From contig NC_040017.1 of assembly GCF_000972845.2 (NCBI RefSeq), forward strand, positions 21,276,742-21,340,741: DNA of 64,000 nucleotides, in the 5' to 3' direction. Every line of letters starts with the position of its first letter. The stretch's first letter is position 1. The translations under genes and the position numbers were made by a program. This stretch comes from Larimichthys crocea. Taxonomy: Eukaryota; Chordata; Actinopteri; Sciaenidae. Below are positions 18,833 through 33,313 of this stretch, one piece after another. The notes beneath the pieces were generated by a model. It was not told the origin of the DNA. It worked only from the letters and a program-made list of their open reading frames with translations, and searched no databases.

Positions 18833-21800
18833 CTAAATGAGAGCAGAAAATAGCTCGCTTTCAGGACAAAACAAATCATTTCACATCGGTTATGTTCCAG
18901 AGCCCATATTTGCACATTTCTGCAGAAAGATGTATGACCTGAAGAAAGGAAAAAAGACAAAAGGAATCTTTAGAAAGAAAAGCCTGCCTCTAATAAGCAG
19001 AGCAGACATTTACATTAATGAAAAAGTCGGCACACTCTGCTCTGTCAAGATGTGGAAACATGAGGACGGAGTTGACAGTACAGGGGAGCTTATCAATAAT
19101 TGATGACAGAAGGCACCAGAAACCATCTAGAGCTTTTCACACGGAGGGCTTAGCAACTCGTGAAATACGCTGATGCATGACGCCAGACAGCAGAGCATTA
19201 CTTTACATGCCAGGCTTGCACTTTTATCTTGAAGACACTCGGGGCTCAGTGTTGCTGCCAACAACTATTTTTTAAAATATGTATGTATAGTAAAACAACA
19301 TCTTAAGTTAATCACTTGTGGTTATTTCTGGTCTGGCAGGTTGCAGGATTCCCTGAACTCACATTCAGTACACGCCCCAGTTTCAGTGATGAAGAGCACA
19401 TGCCAAGTCACACAGCATTTGAAACCAGGGGTAAAAAAACAGACCTCTGCCTAATGAGATGTGTAAATGACCTTCCCGGTCTAGAGATACCTGGTTTCAT
19501 TCACTCGAGATGTAGTGGTACAACTTCCGACCATAAGTGGCTCCCTGACCTTCGGGGTCAACAGCTCCTGTGTTGTTGTGGTTGCTGTTGCCATGTGACA
19601 CTAAACTGTGGGTGTATAGTTTCAGACAGACCACATTTGTCTTTTTAGGGGAGACCTGGGTTCTGGTAACTAATGTATTATGCAGTCTGTACAAATAAAA
19701 ACAGATTTTTGCATCACTACAGATTTGGGTGAACTTTCACCCTAACAGTTTATTAAAGCCGCTACGTGATTTTCCTCTGATCACAGTAGATCTCAGATAC
19801 TCAAGAGCAAACACGTACTCAGTAAGTCTCAGACTTTTCATGGATTTGAGACATGCAAGTGGTTTTTTTTTTTTTGTTTTTTTAATATATAAAAGTATTA
19901 TTTTACACACAGAGCTTTAGTGTCTGTGTGAATTGTTCCTTTTACAAGGTGCTGCAGAGTATCTAAGTCCTCCCTATTGGTTGCTTTCATGGCTTTGATC
20001 CAAGCTGCAGGCAAAACAATGGCACGGATGCTTTTACACATATTGAGTTAGGGCCCAGTCTGGGCAGCCATGTAAGAGAAACCCTCGTTAGTTTGTATTC
20101 AAATTCAATAGACAAAGCATGTCTGGGGCATTCATTATGCATAACGGGTAGCAGGACCAGGGAGACACTTACATAACACACTACCCTTTTATTCTGACCC
20201 CTGTTCAGAAATCATTTCTCCCTCGACCCCTGAGGTACCGCTTCTGACTCCTGCATCTGTGCAACACGCCACATGTTCGACTGTGTGAGTCAGTATGCTT
20301 CAGTCCTCTTTCATTTCATGCTCCTGCTTTCAGAGAGAATGCAGCATCAAAATGTTGGAGAGTTTTCCCAGAGCCACACGTCCTCTATATGAAGCTCATC
20401 GTCAATGTATAGCCGAGGAAAATGATGTACTGCACTTTAATACCATGATTCATTAATGTTTTATGAGTATGGATTTTCAGTATGAATGCATAATGTACCA
20501 CAGTGGTTGTCTGTTAGAAACATCTTTGGTCATTATTTGTTGCCTTTAAGACACAGATGCATGTCTGTGTGACAACCTGGCGCGAGAAAATAAAGACAGA
20601 AGCTGCTCTAATAAATCAGACCAAAGTGACAGCAGAGCTCCGACAGCTTCTTCAGCTTTGCCGGCAGACGAGCAGCGAGACACTGCTGGAACATCAGAGC
20701 ATAGAATAAGAGAATACACTGAGGACATGTTAAACTCATGTCTCACCAAATCTCAGCTGGTCCAGCATACAAATGTACTTCCCCACTGAATGTACTTTCC
20801 CTTCCGCCGCCTTCTCAAATGAACACTCAGCTGCCTACGCATTTGCAACAAACATGCTCAGCATGCTTATACTCCTCCTCCTCTGTGCGGTTTGTAATGG
20901 GATAGCTTGCTGAGACACACTGATCAATTCAGAGTGCAGGTAGACGTTAAAAACAATATCATTAAGCCTGAAAGCGAAAATTATTATTGCCCCGATCCAT
21001 TAATATAAAGCGATGCACTCACAACTTGAAACCGCAGATGTGCTACGAATACGCTCCTATAGATATAACTTGAGAGACAGTTAACTAAAACATGTTCTGG
21101 TTTTAGAGACTTTTTTAGATTATCTTCATCCTTCATGAAAAACTGAGCAGCTTAGATTTCATACGCTTAATACTGCTGATGCACAAAAATGTAAGCGCCG
21201 CTATATGTAAATCAGTTTAACACAAACCTAGTAATTACTGTCATCATGTGCTTGATGAGAAAAGTTCTTCCTCACCTCCTGTTGTGAGCTATGTCTAAGT
21301 TCTTCTTATTCTAAACACTTTGTAACACAGGTGTTACTAACAAATGCATGTCAATATTGATTGATGGTGGGAAACTGTAAATGTTAAACATATCACAGGG
21401 AGGAGTCAAAGGAAAAGACCAAATCTGCTCGATGTGCAGAGCTCCCCTGCTGTTTAAAAAGAAGAAAGAAAGTCTATTTGGGGAACCGAATGGTCTAAAA
21501 ATATGGATTTATTTCCTGTTAGATGGCAAAAATATAGTATAAATAGTAATGGCAACCCTAACTGGTCTTGCAACTGAAGCGGTGATGTGCAGATCGTCGA
21601 TGATTTGCTTTTTGAGAGCGCAATTTTCTGTTCATTTGGAAACCAAGGAGAAGAATCTGTACGAGCTCGGTCCTGTAATATGGTGCACTCAGCACTTATA
21701 TTGAAGATGACAAACGGATATTTCTCACCAATTTTTCTCACATATGTAAAACACATATTCCATAGTGCAGAAAGTTGAAGGAAAGCTTATGTGGGCAGCT

Positions 21801-22442
21801 CTTTCCTTTGCCAATTTTCACTTTCTTTCAGAAACACTCCCTGGCTCTGATACTCGGGGCTGTTGCACAAAGGCATCTTTCATGTTCTCATACATATTCA
21901 TTCATCTCCCGTCCAATAAATTAAGACTATACATGCGGTATGTCAAAAATACATTCGAAGTTATAAGCAAGACTTGGCTGCGTGAGGTGTGGAGACGTGG
22001 GTGGGAGTGTTTTAACTTAAGAAAATAAGTTTGAGAGAAAACAGGTTGAAAAAAAAAAAAAAAGAAAAACAGCTTGGAACTGAATTATCATAAAATCTAT
22101 AAATGATCAAAAACAAGCAATTAAAAAAATCATATTCGAGCATGCAAATGTCTTATATTGACTTATCTTCTTGCAGGCTAAAGATCTGATAAAAACAAAA
22201 AAACAAAAAACAGAGTGAAGTAGGCTTCTGCATGTTAAGTTTATATGGAAACCAAACAAGTAAAAACAAAGAGAGAGAGTTGCACCGGCTTGTTTGGTTT
22301 CAGCACCTACCTCAGGGTTGATACTCTCCCCCGACCCTTATTTGATCGCAAATTTTGATCTGCATCTATCTACAACTGAATTAGACTCCCCTGACATGAA
22401 TGATGGATGGGTTGTAGGAGAAAAGTCATGCATTTAGAATAC
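18833..22442 (-). other. ncam1: ncam1 intron between VASE and exon 8
   Basis: 3.6 kb, AT-rich. No coding sequence or named repeat was seen. Confidence 0.75.
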
Positions 22443-22472
22443 CTTGTGCTGCTCGGGTCGAGTCCATGATGC
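22443..22472 (-). CDS. ncam1: ncam1 VASE (pi) microexon, 30 nt
   Basis: On the minus strand a splice acceptor (TCCTCTACAG) is followed by 30 bases encoding ASWTRPEQHK and a donor GTATTC. Mammalian VASE is ASWTRPEKQE, so seven positions in a row agree and the length is identical. It lies in the intron between exons 7 and 8, in phase 0 on both sides, as in mammals. Inclusion inserts ten residues into the middle of Ig4 (after FTEGEQ, before SLDG); in mammals this rises with maturation and dampens NCAM-stimulated neurite growth. Confidence 0.95.
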
Positions 22473-25400
22473 CTGTAGAGGACAGAGACACAACAACAAA
22501 CAGAAGGCAGAGCAATTCTTAGAAGGTAACTCTTATCCAGGCGAAGCTGGGATGCTGCATATTGCATTCAAGTATTAAGTGTCTGGTTTATTTTCTGTAC
22601 ATTGACAGTCCCTGAGCTGAGCGTCTTGTGTTTTGCTAAAAGTCTGCAGATAAAATAAGAAGTATGTGTTGGATTTCCTTTCCGGGAGAAGCCTATAATG
22701 TAAATATATATATTTCTGGGGGATTTTTATTATTTTTTCCTGTACTGCACACTGGAACAGCACTGCTTCTAGCTCCAAAATAAGTAACTCTATTGGCATC
22801 ATGATAGCACAAATGCCTACAGATAAGAAGGTTATTGGTTTATCGGGAAGAGGTGACTCCATTACAGTGCAACACAAAAAGATATGTCGGCCTGTTGGCT
22901 AAAGTGGAACAGCAATTATCGACTCACAATCCATTTTTGAGACTTAAAGCAATAATGAGAATATAAAACCCAATAAAGCTGAATTTACTCTAGTGCTTAC
23001 TTTGTCTGTCTGACATCAAGAGACAACAGTAAGCACCCAAGTCATCAAGTCGCTGAACAACACTCGCTGTGTTGCTCAATAAGCAATGAGGGGTATAAAA
23101 GAAACAATTTCGCCACAGCCCTTTCCTGCGCCCCGTGTGAAATCAAACAAATCTTTGTCTACAGGTGTCCTGCATTATGTTGAGTCATTTTGCAAGACAG
23201 ATGTTCTACTCTGAATGTTAACTAGTACTTATACCAGAGTTTCAAATTGAGTGTTTTTCCCCCCATTGTTATGCTTTGATTGTATTTCAAGGATGGAATA
23301 GACAGAAATGTGACCTGCATAAATTCAGAACTTCAAGTTTCATTCTTTGACAAATAAAAGAAATGAAAGCACCTCTTCCTGTCAGAGGTTATTTATAAAT
23401 CTACAGACACCTTAGCTTTAAAAATATTCCTTACTGTGTTTTAAAGAATGGACTAAAGATTAACCTGGACTGTATTGTTATCATCATGTCGAGAACAAAC
23501 TCTCCTATCGAGGCATCACACTTCAGTTCTCATGTCTAATTAGTGAATTTACAATAGTTGCACATACTGCCTTGTCTTTATGAAACTATAGCAAATGGTA
23601 TTTTAGTATGCCACCAGCATAACACTAAAAGAACGCTCGACTCATTTTGTTCCTGGGCAAATAAAAATCTATCAAGTGATTCTCATGATAATGTTGTTTA
23701 TATACTTCCTCTACTGAACACAGAATTATTTAACAGCAGGACAGATAAATCAAACCTCTGCATAACAAACAAATACTTTGAACTGTAATAGAAAACATGT
23801 CAAGTTAAATCAGAACGGAACTGAAAAAGCCCAACTCGACAGGAGACAAAAAAGCTTCTTTTTTTTTTTTTTTTTGGAGAGCATGCTCTATGGATTTCAT
23901 GACGCTGAAGGAGGAAAATGTTAAGCATGACAACGGGATGATGAGATGACCCACATAGTGAAGAAGTGCTGAAGCGTAACAGGCAAAATGATAAACAGCT
24001 ATTTCATCAGGTGCGGCAGCAAGAAAATGTCAAGTAAATGAATGCAATCTGCTGGAATAATTGAAGGGCCAAACAGTGAAACAAACCATCAGTGAATTCA
24101 CATCTGAAATCGCCTCTTCTAATAAATGCAGGTAGCTCGGTGAGTAACACAAAGAACATATGGTGTCCTCGAATTCAAGCAGCCTGATTCACCGTTTACT
24201 ACAACAGGCACAAAGAGGAGACAATCAAACACTTATGGTGTCATATCATGTGCAAAGCTTTACTGTAATGTCACTATGTTCGTAAGAGCTTTGTGAATCC
24301 TCCCAGTAGAAACACACTGTGCACCGTACGTCATTGCAAACAGCAGTCGGCCGTGTGTCACCACAGTGCTAAGAAAGAGCGGTAGCCCAATTAAAACAGG
24401 CAACCTAATAGCCTGGAACATCACCACGTCATCCACACACTCATCTTCAGAGCTGCTTTCACATTAAGTGAGCTGACAAGTATCGCTGTCATATCTTGAG
24501 ACGGCGAACAACGGCAGATGCGAGCGTGCAAAACGGGAGACGCCAAAGCGCACAATCACTTCCCTGAGCGACTGCGCAGAACAATGTGGTGCCGGTTCCC
24601 TTTGGGACTTCTCATTTTTCCAGCCCATTGTTATTCCCTTCCACAGAGAATTATCCTTGCTCTTTTCTTCTGACATGAATTGTAATGTCAGCGTGGAGAG
24701 GGCAACGCAGCAAGAGAGGGAGAGGAGACGTACTGAAACAAATACACTAAACACATAAATGTACAGAAGCCTGGCAGTGTTTCATTCAGTGGTGACGCCT
24801 GACTTAAAGTGATGATTATGCATACTGTCATCGTCCTGTGTCATTAACTGCTGAGCCTCAGAACCTCCGCCAGCACATCACAGACAACTGACTCGCGTTT
24901 TAGTGAAGGAACCTTTACATCACCCCAGTACTGAGCTAGCAGGCATGCTGTTGTAAATGAGCAGCCTTTTGTGTTTGGAGAACACAATGCTCGCTCTCAA
25001 TTAAAGCCTGCCTCTGTTTCATGTGCCCTGTCCAAACTGCTGCCACACAGCATTAATCAGACATTTTCTTCAAGCGTGTTATTATTTATAAAACAATCAG
25101 GAATTTTACAAATTGTAATTGGTGATGTGGATGTTAGAGTAGGCCCCCAAAAGCAGATTTTTAATCCTGAAACTTGAATTTCCTTGATTACAGGCATAGA
25201 ATCCCATCATCCAATCAACTATAAACTTTAATTTGCTTTTAAGTTTTATAATTAGTACTCTTTCGTTACAACTTCCGTCTGTATAGTTCAAAACAGTCCA
25301 AGATAATTGCAGCATGGAAACTCTGTGCATCAGGCAGAATGTTTAATATGTATTCAAATAAGCAAAACATTCATTATGTAGATAATGTACAAAGCATGGA

Positions 25401-28400
25401 TAAATACTTAATTTACATTTTCAGTTATTAAAAGAGACGCACTTATCTGGAGTGACTCGCTGCGAATGCATTCAAAGGACCTGAAACGACTGAATACCAC
25501 ACGTAAAGTTGATGAAAGTTTCTACATAAATATATAAACACTTAACTTTAATAGCCGTATAAACAAAACTACAACTATCCCCAGATAAAGACCAATTTAA
25601 ATTTGAATCATAACTCTCAGCAGGCATACACAGACGAGACACCAACCGTTTGTTAACATACAACCGCGTTTGTATTCTACGATACAGTAATCTCCCTCAA
25701 TCCTCACATTGTGCACCCATTTCCTCAGCAAGCAGACAATGCCTCTGTCTGCAGACACTGAAGATTATGTGTAGGAGGTTATTCAGAATGAATTTGTTTC
25801 TCCCCGCGTTACCCTTTTAACACCCAAGACCACAGTAAAAAAAAAAAAGCCAGACAGGATTTCCTTGAGCATGAAACAGACAATGCAGACAGTCTGACTA
25901 ATCTGTCACAGAATATCAACTCTAACATAGACCGTCATGCTTTCTTACATGATCAAAACGCAGCAACTCAAAGTTTTCTCTAATCCTCATCTTTCTGCTC
26001 AAACAGTCCTGACATCCCGTACAAAAGGCCGAGGCTGTCTCCTCCATCTGCTGTATCATAAGCATTATGTACATAATAAAAACCATAAGATAGCTATTCT
26101 TTTAATTTACATATGTGACAGGAACTTACTGACAGGGTTAATAAAGTACAGAAGGTGTAAAATTTTAGCTTAAAAAGGTATCCTGTGGAGTTTTTGACAC
26201 AATATTTTCACATGTGGGTCGTCACATGCACACGGGCCTGTGGGTGGGAGATGTGATCATACACATTCCAGCCAATAGTTGGATGCAGCAGCAACTGCAG
26301 GGAAGAAGAAGACCGCAAGCAAGTAAACATGGGTGTAAACAACTGCAGGTATGAAACTTTGAGGAAAAATAGGCTTTTGCGAATATGAGGAGGGGAAATA
26401 CACGTAAAACATCTGTTACACCTCAAGTCACAATGCGTTTCAGTGAGTGACGGTGAATGTAAACAGAAATCTGTATTTATACTCCACAGGGCACCTTTAA
26501 TAAATTCTAAACAGATGTTTGTTTCAGGGTTGCTCTATCTCTGTAACTTTGAAGATGGAAGCAAACCAAAATAATATAAACGTGTGCAAATGCTTCCTGA
26601 TGCTCAGCTTCCAAGCTGGTATCTGTCTTATGATATTTGGACTAAGTGTTGAACAGAGACGATCTGTGCTAGCCATTCACGACTCGTTTTACTGTTTTAT
26701 TCATTGAGCAGAATCAACAAAAAGGAAAAGAGGAGAAAAACTTTGATTAATGATAACAACGCTCTTCTCTTGAACGAAAACAGAACTGCTGTGTGATAAA
26801 TGACTGTATGAGAATAAAATCTTTTTTTATGATCACAGGGTTCTGCATGAAAACAGTGTGTGTACTCGATGCACAGTACTATTCAAACAAGAAATGAAGG
26901 CAGCTGATCAACTAGGGAGCCAAACGACACATTCAAATACACTGCTAATTAAATTCTGTCTATTCATCCTCACTACACATGTAAAATGGCACAGTGCAGA
27001 TCTGTACTGGTTCTGACCAATACAAAGATCTCACATCAGTACATCAGTGAGAACGCCCTGCGCTTGACTTCCTTTTAACGTTTTGAACAGTGTATTAACA
27101 GCTGTATGTGTTTTCTTCAATTCACCATGTCCACCCCAAACGAATGTTGTTTCTTTTGTCACACCCATCCTGGATGAAATTCAGCTGTTATGATGATTAC
27201 AGATAGCATGACATGACGGACATCAGACGAACAAACAGAACAAGACAATTAAAACAATTAGCAGCCATTCATTAGAGCCCCCCGCCATGGAAATTATTTC
27301 CCTTTGCTGATAAGCAGAACTATGAAGGGAAATCTACGCACTTCCTAAACTCTACAGTCATTCAAGTCAGGCTGCTAATCATTTCTTTGACGACAGCTGT
27401 GAACAGAGATGACACAGATCACGAAGAATACTGCAGACTAAAGTGCAAAACACGCTGCCACCACAGCACACAGCTGTTCATCACGTGGCATCTGTCGCAT
27501 GACATGCCATGCTGCAGCTTGTCAGCAGGACGACACGATGCAGAAAACGGTTGGGTAATGGATTTTGTAGTTGCTAGTTTTCTTGTTAATAACAAAAAGT
27601 CTGTGTGTGTACTATTCGTACACTCAGCAGTGAGTCCTCACACCTATAATGTCGCTGGGCCAGGTAAAGCCTTTTATGACATGTCATGGCGTGAGGGATG
27701 TAAGAGGTCTGAGTGACTCCAGCCTTTCCGATCAGTCTCCTCACCCATTATGACAGCTTCAAGACCACAAAGGAAGATAATCTGTCACTGACAGGGAGTC
27801 GAAGTACAGCAGCTGGGAGGTCTGTTGTGCAGAAAATGCTGTTTCTCAGGGGACACCTACGCTGGATAACAGCACGGAGGTGTAAACGGTTACTGGGCAA
27901 TGCCGGCGTCAGCGCGTGTTTACGAAGAAAAAGCAAAAATCACGGCGTGCGTCATGTGGCGGTAGTGTGTTTTGCACGTGACGTAAAGCTCCACTCAGAA
28001 CCTATTTTTGAGTATCATACACTCAGCCCTGCAGGCTTGACAGGTGGCTGTGAAAATCAATTCAGTTGCAATGAATTTCAAGAGAGATCAGTTTTCACAG
28101 TTTGAAAAATATCCATTAAACCTCTCCTTCCTACATCTCCGCTGGCCACCTCTACGATCAGCATGTTCCTAACACTCTGATTCACATATTTGTCTGCGAG
28201 GGGGGCGAGTGTTTGACAGATTTTAAGTGGAGCATTTACTCTCAGTTTACTGACATAAATGTTAGACAGTCTACAGAACTATGGAGATGATAGACAGACT
28301 GAGCTGGGCTTGATTCCAGGCAACCTCATGCTGTGATGGAAAGTTTGAAATGATCAGGCAACAGCGACACAGAAATGGCATTTCCATTTTATTACATTAA

Positions 28401-29937
28401 TTAACAACATATTCATCTGATCTCATGAGGGAAGCTCTACACGCTTCGTATCACAAGATCAGTGAAGTTTGCAGGCTATATTTGGGAGGCATGCAACAGT
28501 CGAATCAATTTCATGAACTCTGATGAGATCATTCCTTGGGGTTTTCAAGAAACAGCTGGGAAATTTTCAATAAAAAGGGGATTACTTGATTTCAGTTGGG
28601 GTTTTTGTCAAATCTGGGAGGCATACTTTGCAACACTACGCCAGTACATTTCTGTGCCACGCGGATTTCATACCTGATAGATCCTGTTTAGATGTGCCTG
28701 TAGGAAGAAAATGTAGCGCATGTAATGGACTGGCTCCAGAATTCCTCCATGAGCTACAGTATCTTTCTAAAGCATTTTCCCCCTCATTAACTCTCAACTG
28801 TAGCAAGACATCAAGACCTTGAAGAACCAGGCCATGTGGGCAATAGATGTACGAGAATACCAATCAGGTATTCATTCCTTTTGATGGTTTGCACTTGTAA
28901 TATTGTAAAAGACATTACCGTGGACATAGGATCATGGCCATAAGTAAAATACTAGCTCTGAACCAGTGCAGCATCAAAAGAAAGTTAAAAGATGGTAGCA
29001 GCATATCGATAAATGTTAGAAATCATAACATTTTAATATAAAAACCTTTCAATCACCAGCATGAGCAGAATAATGATAACGGTGATTGAAAACGCTAAAC
29101 AAACACTTGATCACTCAAGTGCTCATTCTAGCAAACACTGTACAATAAGAAGCAGACAAAGTTCAATCAATGCCTCAAATTGCATGCTTATTTTTAGGAA
29201 TGCTATAATTGGGTTTCTGAGGCAGATTTTCTTGACATTTGGGAGAATTTGAGTCAAATCTGAGTGTACTCCATATTACAGGGCTGAGTTAATTACATGA
29301 GATCCGCTGGGCCATCTCAAAGGAGCTGCTAATTTAGGAGAAATAATCAGCGGCATATAAAACTTGTTGAAGACGTTGCGCCCACGTAAGCGCATGAAGA
29401 ACCCACACCTGCACATGATCGATATTCCTCCTGAATTTAGGTTAAAGGTATTCAATTCGTCTCCTTGAGACAGCTGGCGTCCTGCAGGTTTGCCTTCCTC
29501 CCCGGTGGTTACTAGTCAGTGTGCCCTAATTCTACATCACACACTAATGCATTATAGAGTACACTATAAAAACTGTACATGTACCATTTTATTTTTTACA
29601 GTACATACAGGAACTGATGCATTAGATTCATTGATATCAGTCTATTAGAAATTTAGAAATCAATTTGCAAATATCACAAATCATTGAGTGAAATTAATGT
29701 TTTCATAGATTACAGGAGACAATAAATAAATATCCTTTTTTAGCATCATTCTCGGATGCCATTTTCCCGGTGCACATTAGTTAGAATTTATGTACAGTAT
29801 GCATCTGGGACTTCAGTCTGCTTTGCACCTGGTGTGGTTCATTAACTCCAGGAGGCTTAAAAAACGCTTACAAGACAGAGTCTCGTGCACCTGAGATTTT
29901 TAGCTTCTATGTCACGCACGCTCTTTATTATTTTTAC
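22473..29937 (-). other. ncam1: ncam1 intron between exon 7 and VASE
   Basis: 7.5 kb. The only recognised content is the 330-bp inverted-repeat element at 26170-26501. Long T runs occur near 23860 and A runs near 25838. Confidence 0.75.
26170..26501. mobile_element. MITE with inverted ends (family B)
   Basis: The left end reads TTAAAAAGGTATCCTGTGGA. The right end in reverse complement reads ATTAAAGGTGCCCTGTGGAGT. The two agree over about 20 bases with few mismatches, and about 330 bases lie between the outer edges, with no coding capacity. TTAAAGGTGCCCTGTGGAGT is an end sequence I associate with short fish transposons. Flanking bases are compatible with a TA-type target, which is weak evidence in AT-rich DNA. 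Confidence 0.65.
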
Positions 29938-30080
29938 CTGCTCTCCTTCCGTGAAGACGCGTTCACCGTAGCTCCAGTTGATGGTGGGAGTGGGATCTCC
30001 TGATGCTTCGCAAGTCAGAGTTACCTGCTCCTCCATCTCCGAGCTGCTCTGGTTTACCATGTACGTGATCTTAGGTTTGA
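29938..30080 (-). CDS. ncam1: ncam1 exon 7, first half of Ig domain 4
   Basis: The 143-base exon (acceptor GTGTTTGCAG, donor GTAAAA) encodes KPKITYMVNQSSSEMEEQVT, LTCEASGDPTPTINW and SYGERVFTEGEQ. KPKITY and EEQVTLTCEASGDP are identical to human. The NQS sequon matches the human NQT site. The human NIS sequon after the core Trp is absent; instead NWS appears at the Trp itself, a poor acceptor. It ends in phase 0 for VASE or exon 8. Confidence 0.97.
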
Positions 30081-31245
30081 CTGCAAACACAGAGGCAGAG
30101 TCATCACGACCGCACTCGCAGAACAAGACAAGCCAAGTTGGTTTGGTGGCACAAGAACAATACGTAAAAGAGCAACTCTGTGTGGATTTGGGATGAGTTT
30201 AAAAGGAGGATGAGGATCACTAGCTTGACGGGTGAGTGGGATTCTCATGGCAACAGAAAAGCATTTAAGCTTTTCCAGACCTAGCAGCAGTGGCAAAGTT
30301 TGATAACCGTATGTTGAGCCACAGATAATTAATGTAATAATTTATTTAGCCTATCTCAAAGGAGCCGGTTCTTCATTTTTGTTTACATTTGAAAGAACAG
30401 CACGCTTAAGCTAACCTGAAAGCACAGCAGGGTGCCACAACTGTGACATGAGCAGAGGAAAGCAAACTGAAGGGCTGACTCTGCAGGTGAGCATTACCCT
30501 GCACCTTCATATTTTTCAATCCACTCCATTAAGAGTGAACACGTGGATCAAGCAACACATTTACTAAATGTAAACCTGCTTAATATACTCCATACAGACG
30601 GGTGATGAATTAATGGAAAAACCTGAATTAATGAGTGGAGGAACAGTGAATGCAAATGGCATCCAGGGCACAGGGGGCCACTGAATGGTTTGAATATGAG
30701 TATGAGTATAAAAATTCAAATTTCAACCACATGAACGCCTCTGGGAGATATTGGTCCAACATGTTGGTCAAATGACGAATAGTCCTCCAGTTACACAACA
30801 CTTTACCAAGACACTTTCCTTATTATGTTGGTTTTTCCTTTTTATCCGTCACCCGTCTGTATAATTTAGTTTTTAGCACAATGCCACAGTTGCAACCTTG
30901 TTGGCATCTTAACCATTCATTTTCAAATAAACAAAGCAACCATAATTTGAAGTATTTGAACATGGAGCAGTTTGTATTAACAGCCAGGGATCCATTTTCG
31001 GATTTCTTTTCCTTTCTTATCGTTAGAACGCTGGAACCATTTTCCAGGATATAGCATTGTGAGCGCGAGGTCCAGAGAAAGGGCAGAAACAAATGAACAG
31101 TGTCCAGCACTTTCACACTGAAGCTATGTGTCAGCAGGTGAAGAGAGCAGAGCTGCTTCGAGTATTTCACAGGTGTACGAAGCCTCCGAAAAAGCTTCTG
31201 CTGCTGTCTGACAGCTGAATTTAAACATCAGTGTTTTGTTCATGC

Positions 31246-31299
<54 letters not shown>

Positions 31300-33313
31300 C
31301 TGCATAAACCGTGCTGCCTCTACGGCTCACACAGATATTGATGCAGAATACATTTTCAGAGGTCAGGTATTGAGTGCTAAAACAATTTGCTTTACTAATT
31401 TCAATGTAGCATCTATTCAAGGACTGAAAATCTATCTCCCTAATCAGACTGAGTTGACAAGAACACAACGTTATCTCCTACATTATTGGTTATTTCACAG
31501 GATAGACTTCTGTTTTTCCTTTTTTTTCTGTCCAGGCTCCCCCTCACTGGTTTAAAGTGAGTTAATCAGTCAGAGAAAAGTGTTATCACATCAAATTGTC
31601 AATCAAATTGACTATAACAGACCCACAAAATGAAGTGATGAAGTCGTCGGCTTTTCTGTGTTCTCACAAATAATACCTAAAGCCTCTCATGGATGGTACC
31701 TCAATAATTTAACGCATTGTTCCAGGCGACAATATTGGATGTGGTGTGTAATAGACGTGGACATTCTGCAGGACGAAGCTACAAAAAAAAGTCAAATGCC
31801 TCCTCAGTGGAGCGTGGATGGAGAGGCATGAGGCCAACAAACTGCGATGAGGCGATGTTCTCAGACTCATAACTCAAATCATCATAAGACACAGAAACAC
31901 ATATTGATATACAGTGCAACGTACACTTTCCAAGGATATTATCATCTGAGATATCTATTGTGATAAATCCATAAATCCACTAGAAAGCATAAGAAGAAAA
32001 ACATTTCAGATCTTGCATGAGAATTTTTCTTCAGCAAAATAATCATGTTTCATAATATTGCTTGTAGATTCATAGTTGACCTTCTAACAGCAGAAAACAG
32101 GCTCAGAGATGACACCAGTACCACTAGCAGCGGACATTAAACAGCTATTACAGAGTCATTTTTTTTTATATTGGCTCCCAAATAGTTCTGTATTTTGTAT
32201 GTTGGTGTTAGCATGTGTCCATCTATCAGAATAGCACAAGCATTTATTTTTTATTTTCAGACAAAACTCACATTTCACACTGAGGTGATTAAAACTTTAA
32301 AATGCAAAGACGATGTTCTGCATTCAAATTACACAGGGGCCGCTAAGTTCCCCCGAAAGATAGTAGATAATTGCGGCTGTAATTATTACTGGGGCTGGGT
32401 TAGAGCTGAAAAATGATCCACATATGCACCTCATTTCCCCGGAGAAGCCAGTCTGAATGTGGCTTTTTTTTCTGAACATCACGTTTTAATTGTTGCTTGA
32501 TTATCGAATATTATAGATAAACATTTTCAGAGGCTGTTCAGAGCTGTAATATTTGAAGAAAATATAAATATATAAAAACAGTCTGGGTATCAAAAGGCAC
32601 TCAATATTCAACTCCAATCAGGGTCAGGGGAAAAAAACACGGCCAGGAAAACACATTTACACAGCTTTCATATGCAGAAGTAGGAAGGAAACGCATGATT
32701 GCAGCTTTTCCCATATTGATGTAAGGAGAGCAAAGCTTTGTGAGTGTGAGAAAATCTTCAAGATAATGAGGTAAATCTTGCTAAAGAGGTAAACAATGTG
32801 CTTTGAAAGCCTTCTTCAGTCAATTTTATGGTAATTGTTTACCCGTTGAGCTCTGAAGATCCAGGCCCTGGCATTTCAGTTGTTTAGGAAAATGAACTGC
32901 ACCAAATTCATTTATTGTATATTGGAATAGAAAGACTGCATGGACTCATATTGTGAGTGGAAATCTGGTCATCTTGACGTGACACAATAAAGACAACAAC
33001 ATAGTAGTGGGCAAAAGTGAAGGAAAACAGAAAAAGGATTTCAAAGAGTTCAGCTGAGCTCTTCCCACTTGGCCAGTTTTCTAAATCCTTAAAGCTTCAG
33101 CCGTACATGAAACAACCACTACCCACACTGAAACAACACCTCGTCTTGTATCCCCTTACAAAACACACACATAACCGTACTATTGTTCTTCTCCCACCTA
33201 CACACCCCTATACCTCATTCCCACACGCTTGGATCGAAATCGATTTGTCATTTTGGTTCATGTATGTTTGGATGCATGCATGTACGTACGCATACAGAAA
33301 CGTTCTGCCTTAC
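30081..33313 (-). other. ncam1: ncam1 intron between exons 6 and 7
   Basis: Contains the GA microsatellite at 31248-31295. No other repeat or exon was recognised. Confidence 0.8.
31248..31295. repeat. (GA)n microsatellite, 48 bp
   Basis: The longest perfect dinucleotide run in the window. Confidence 0.97.
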
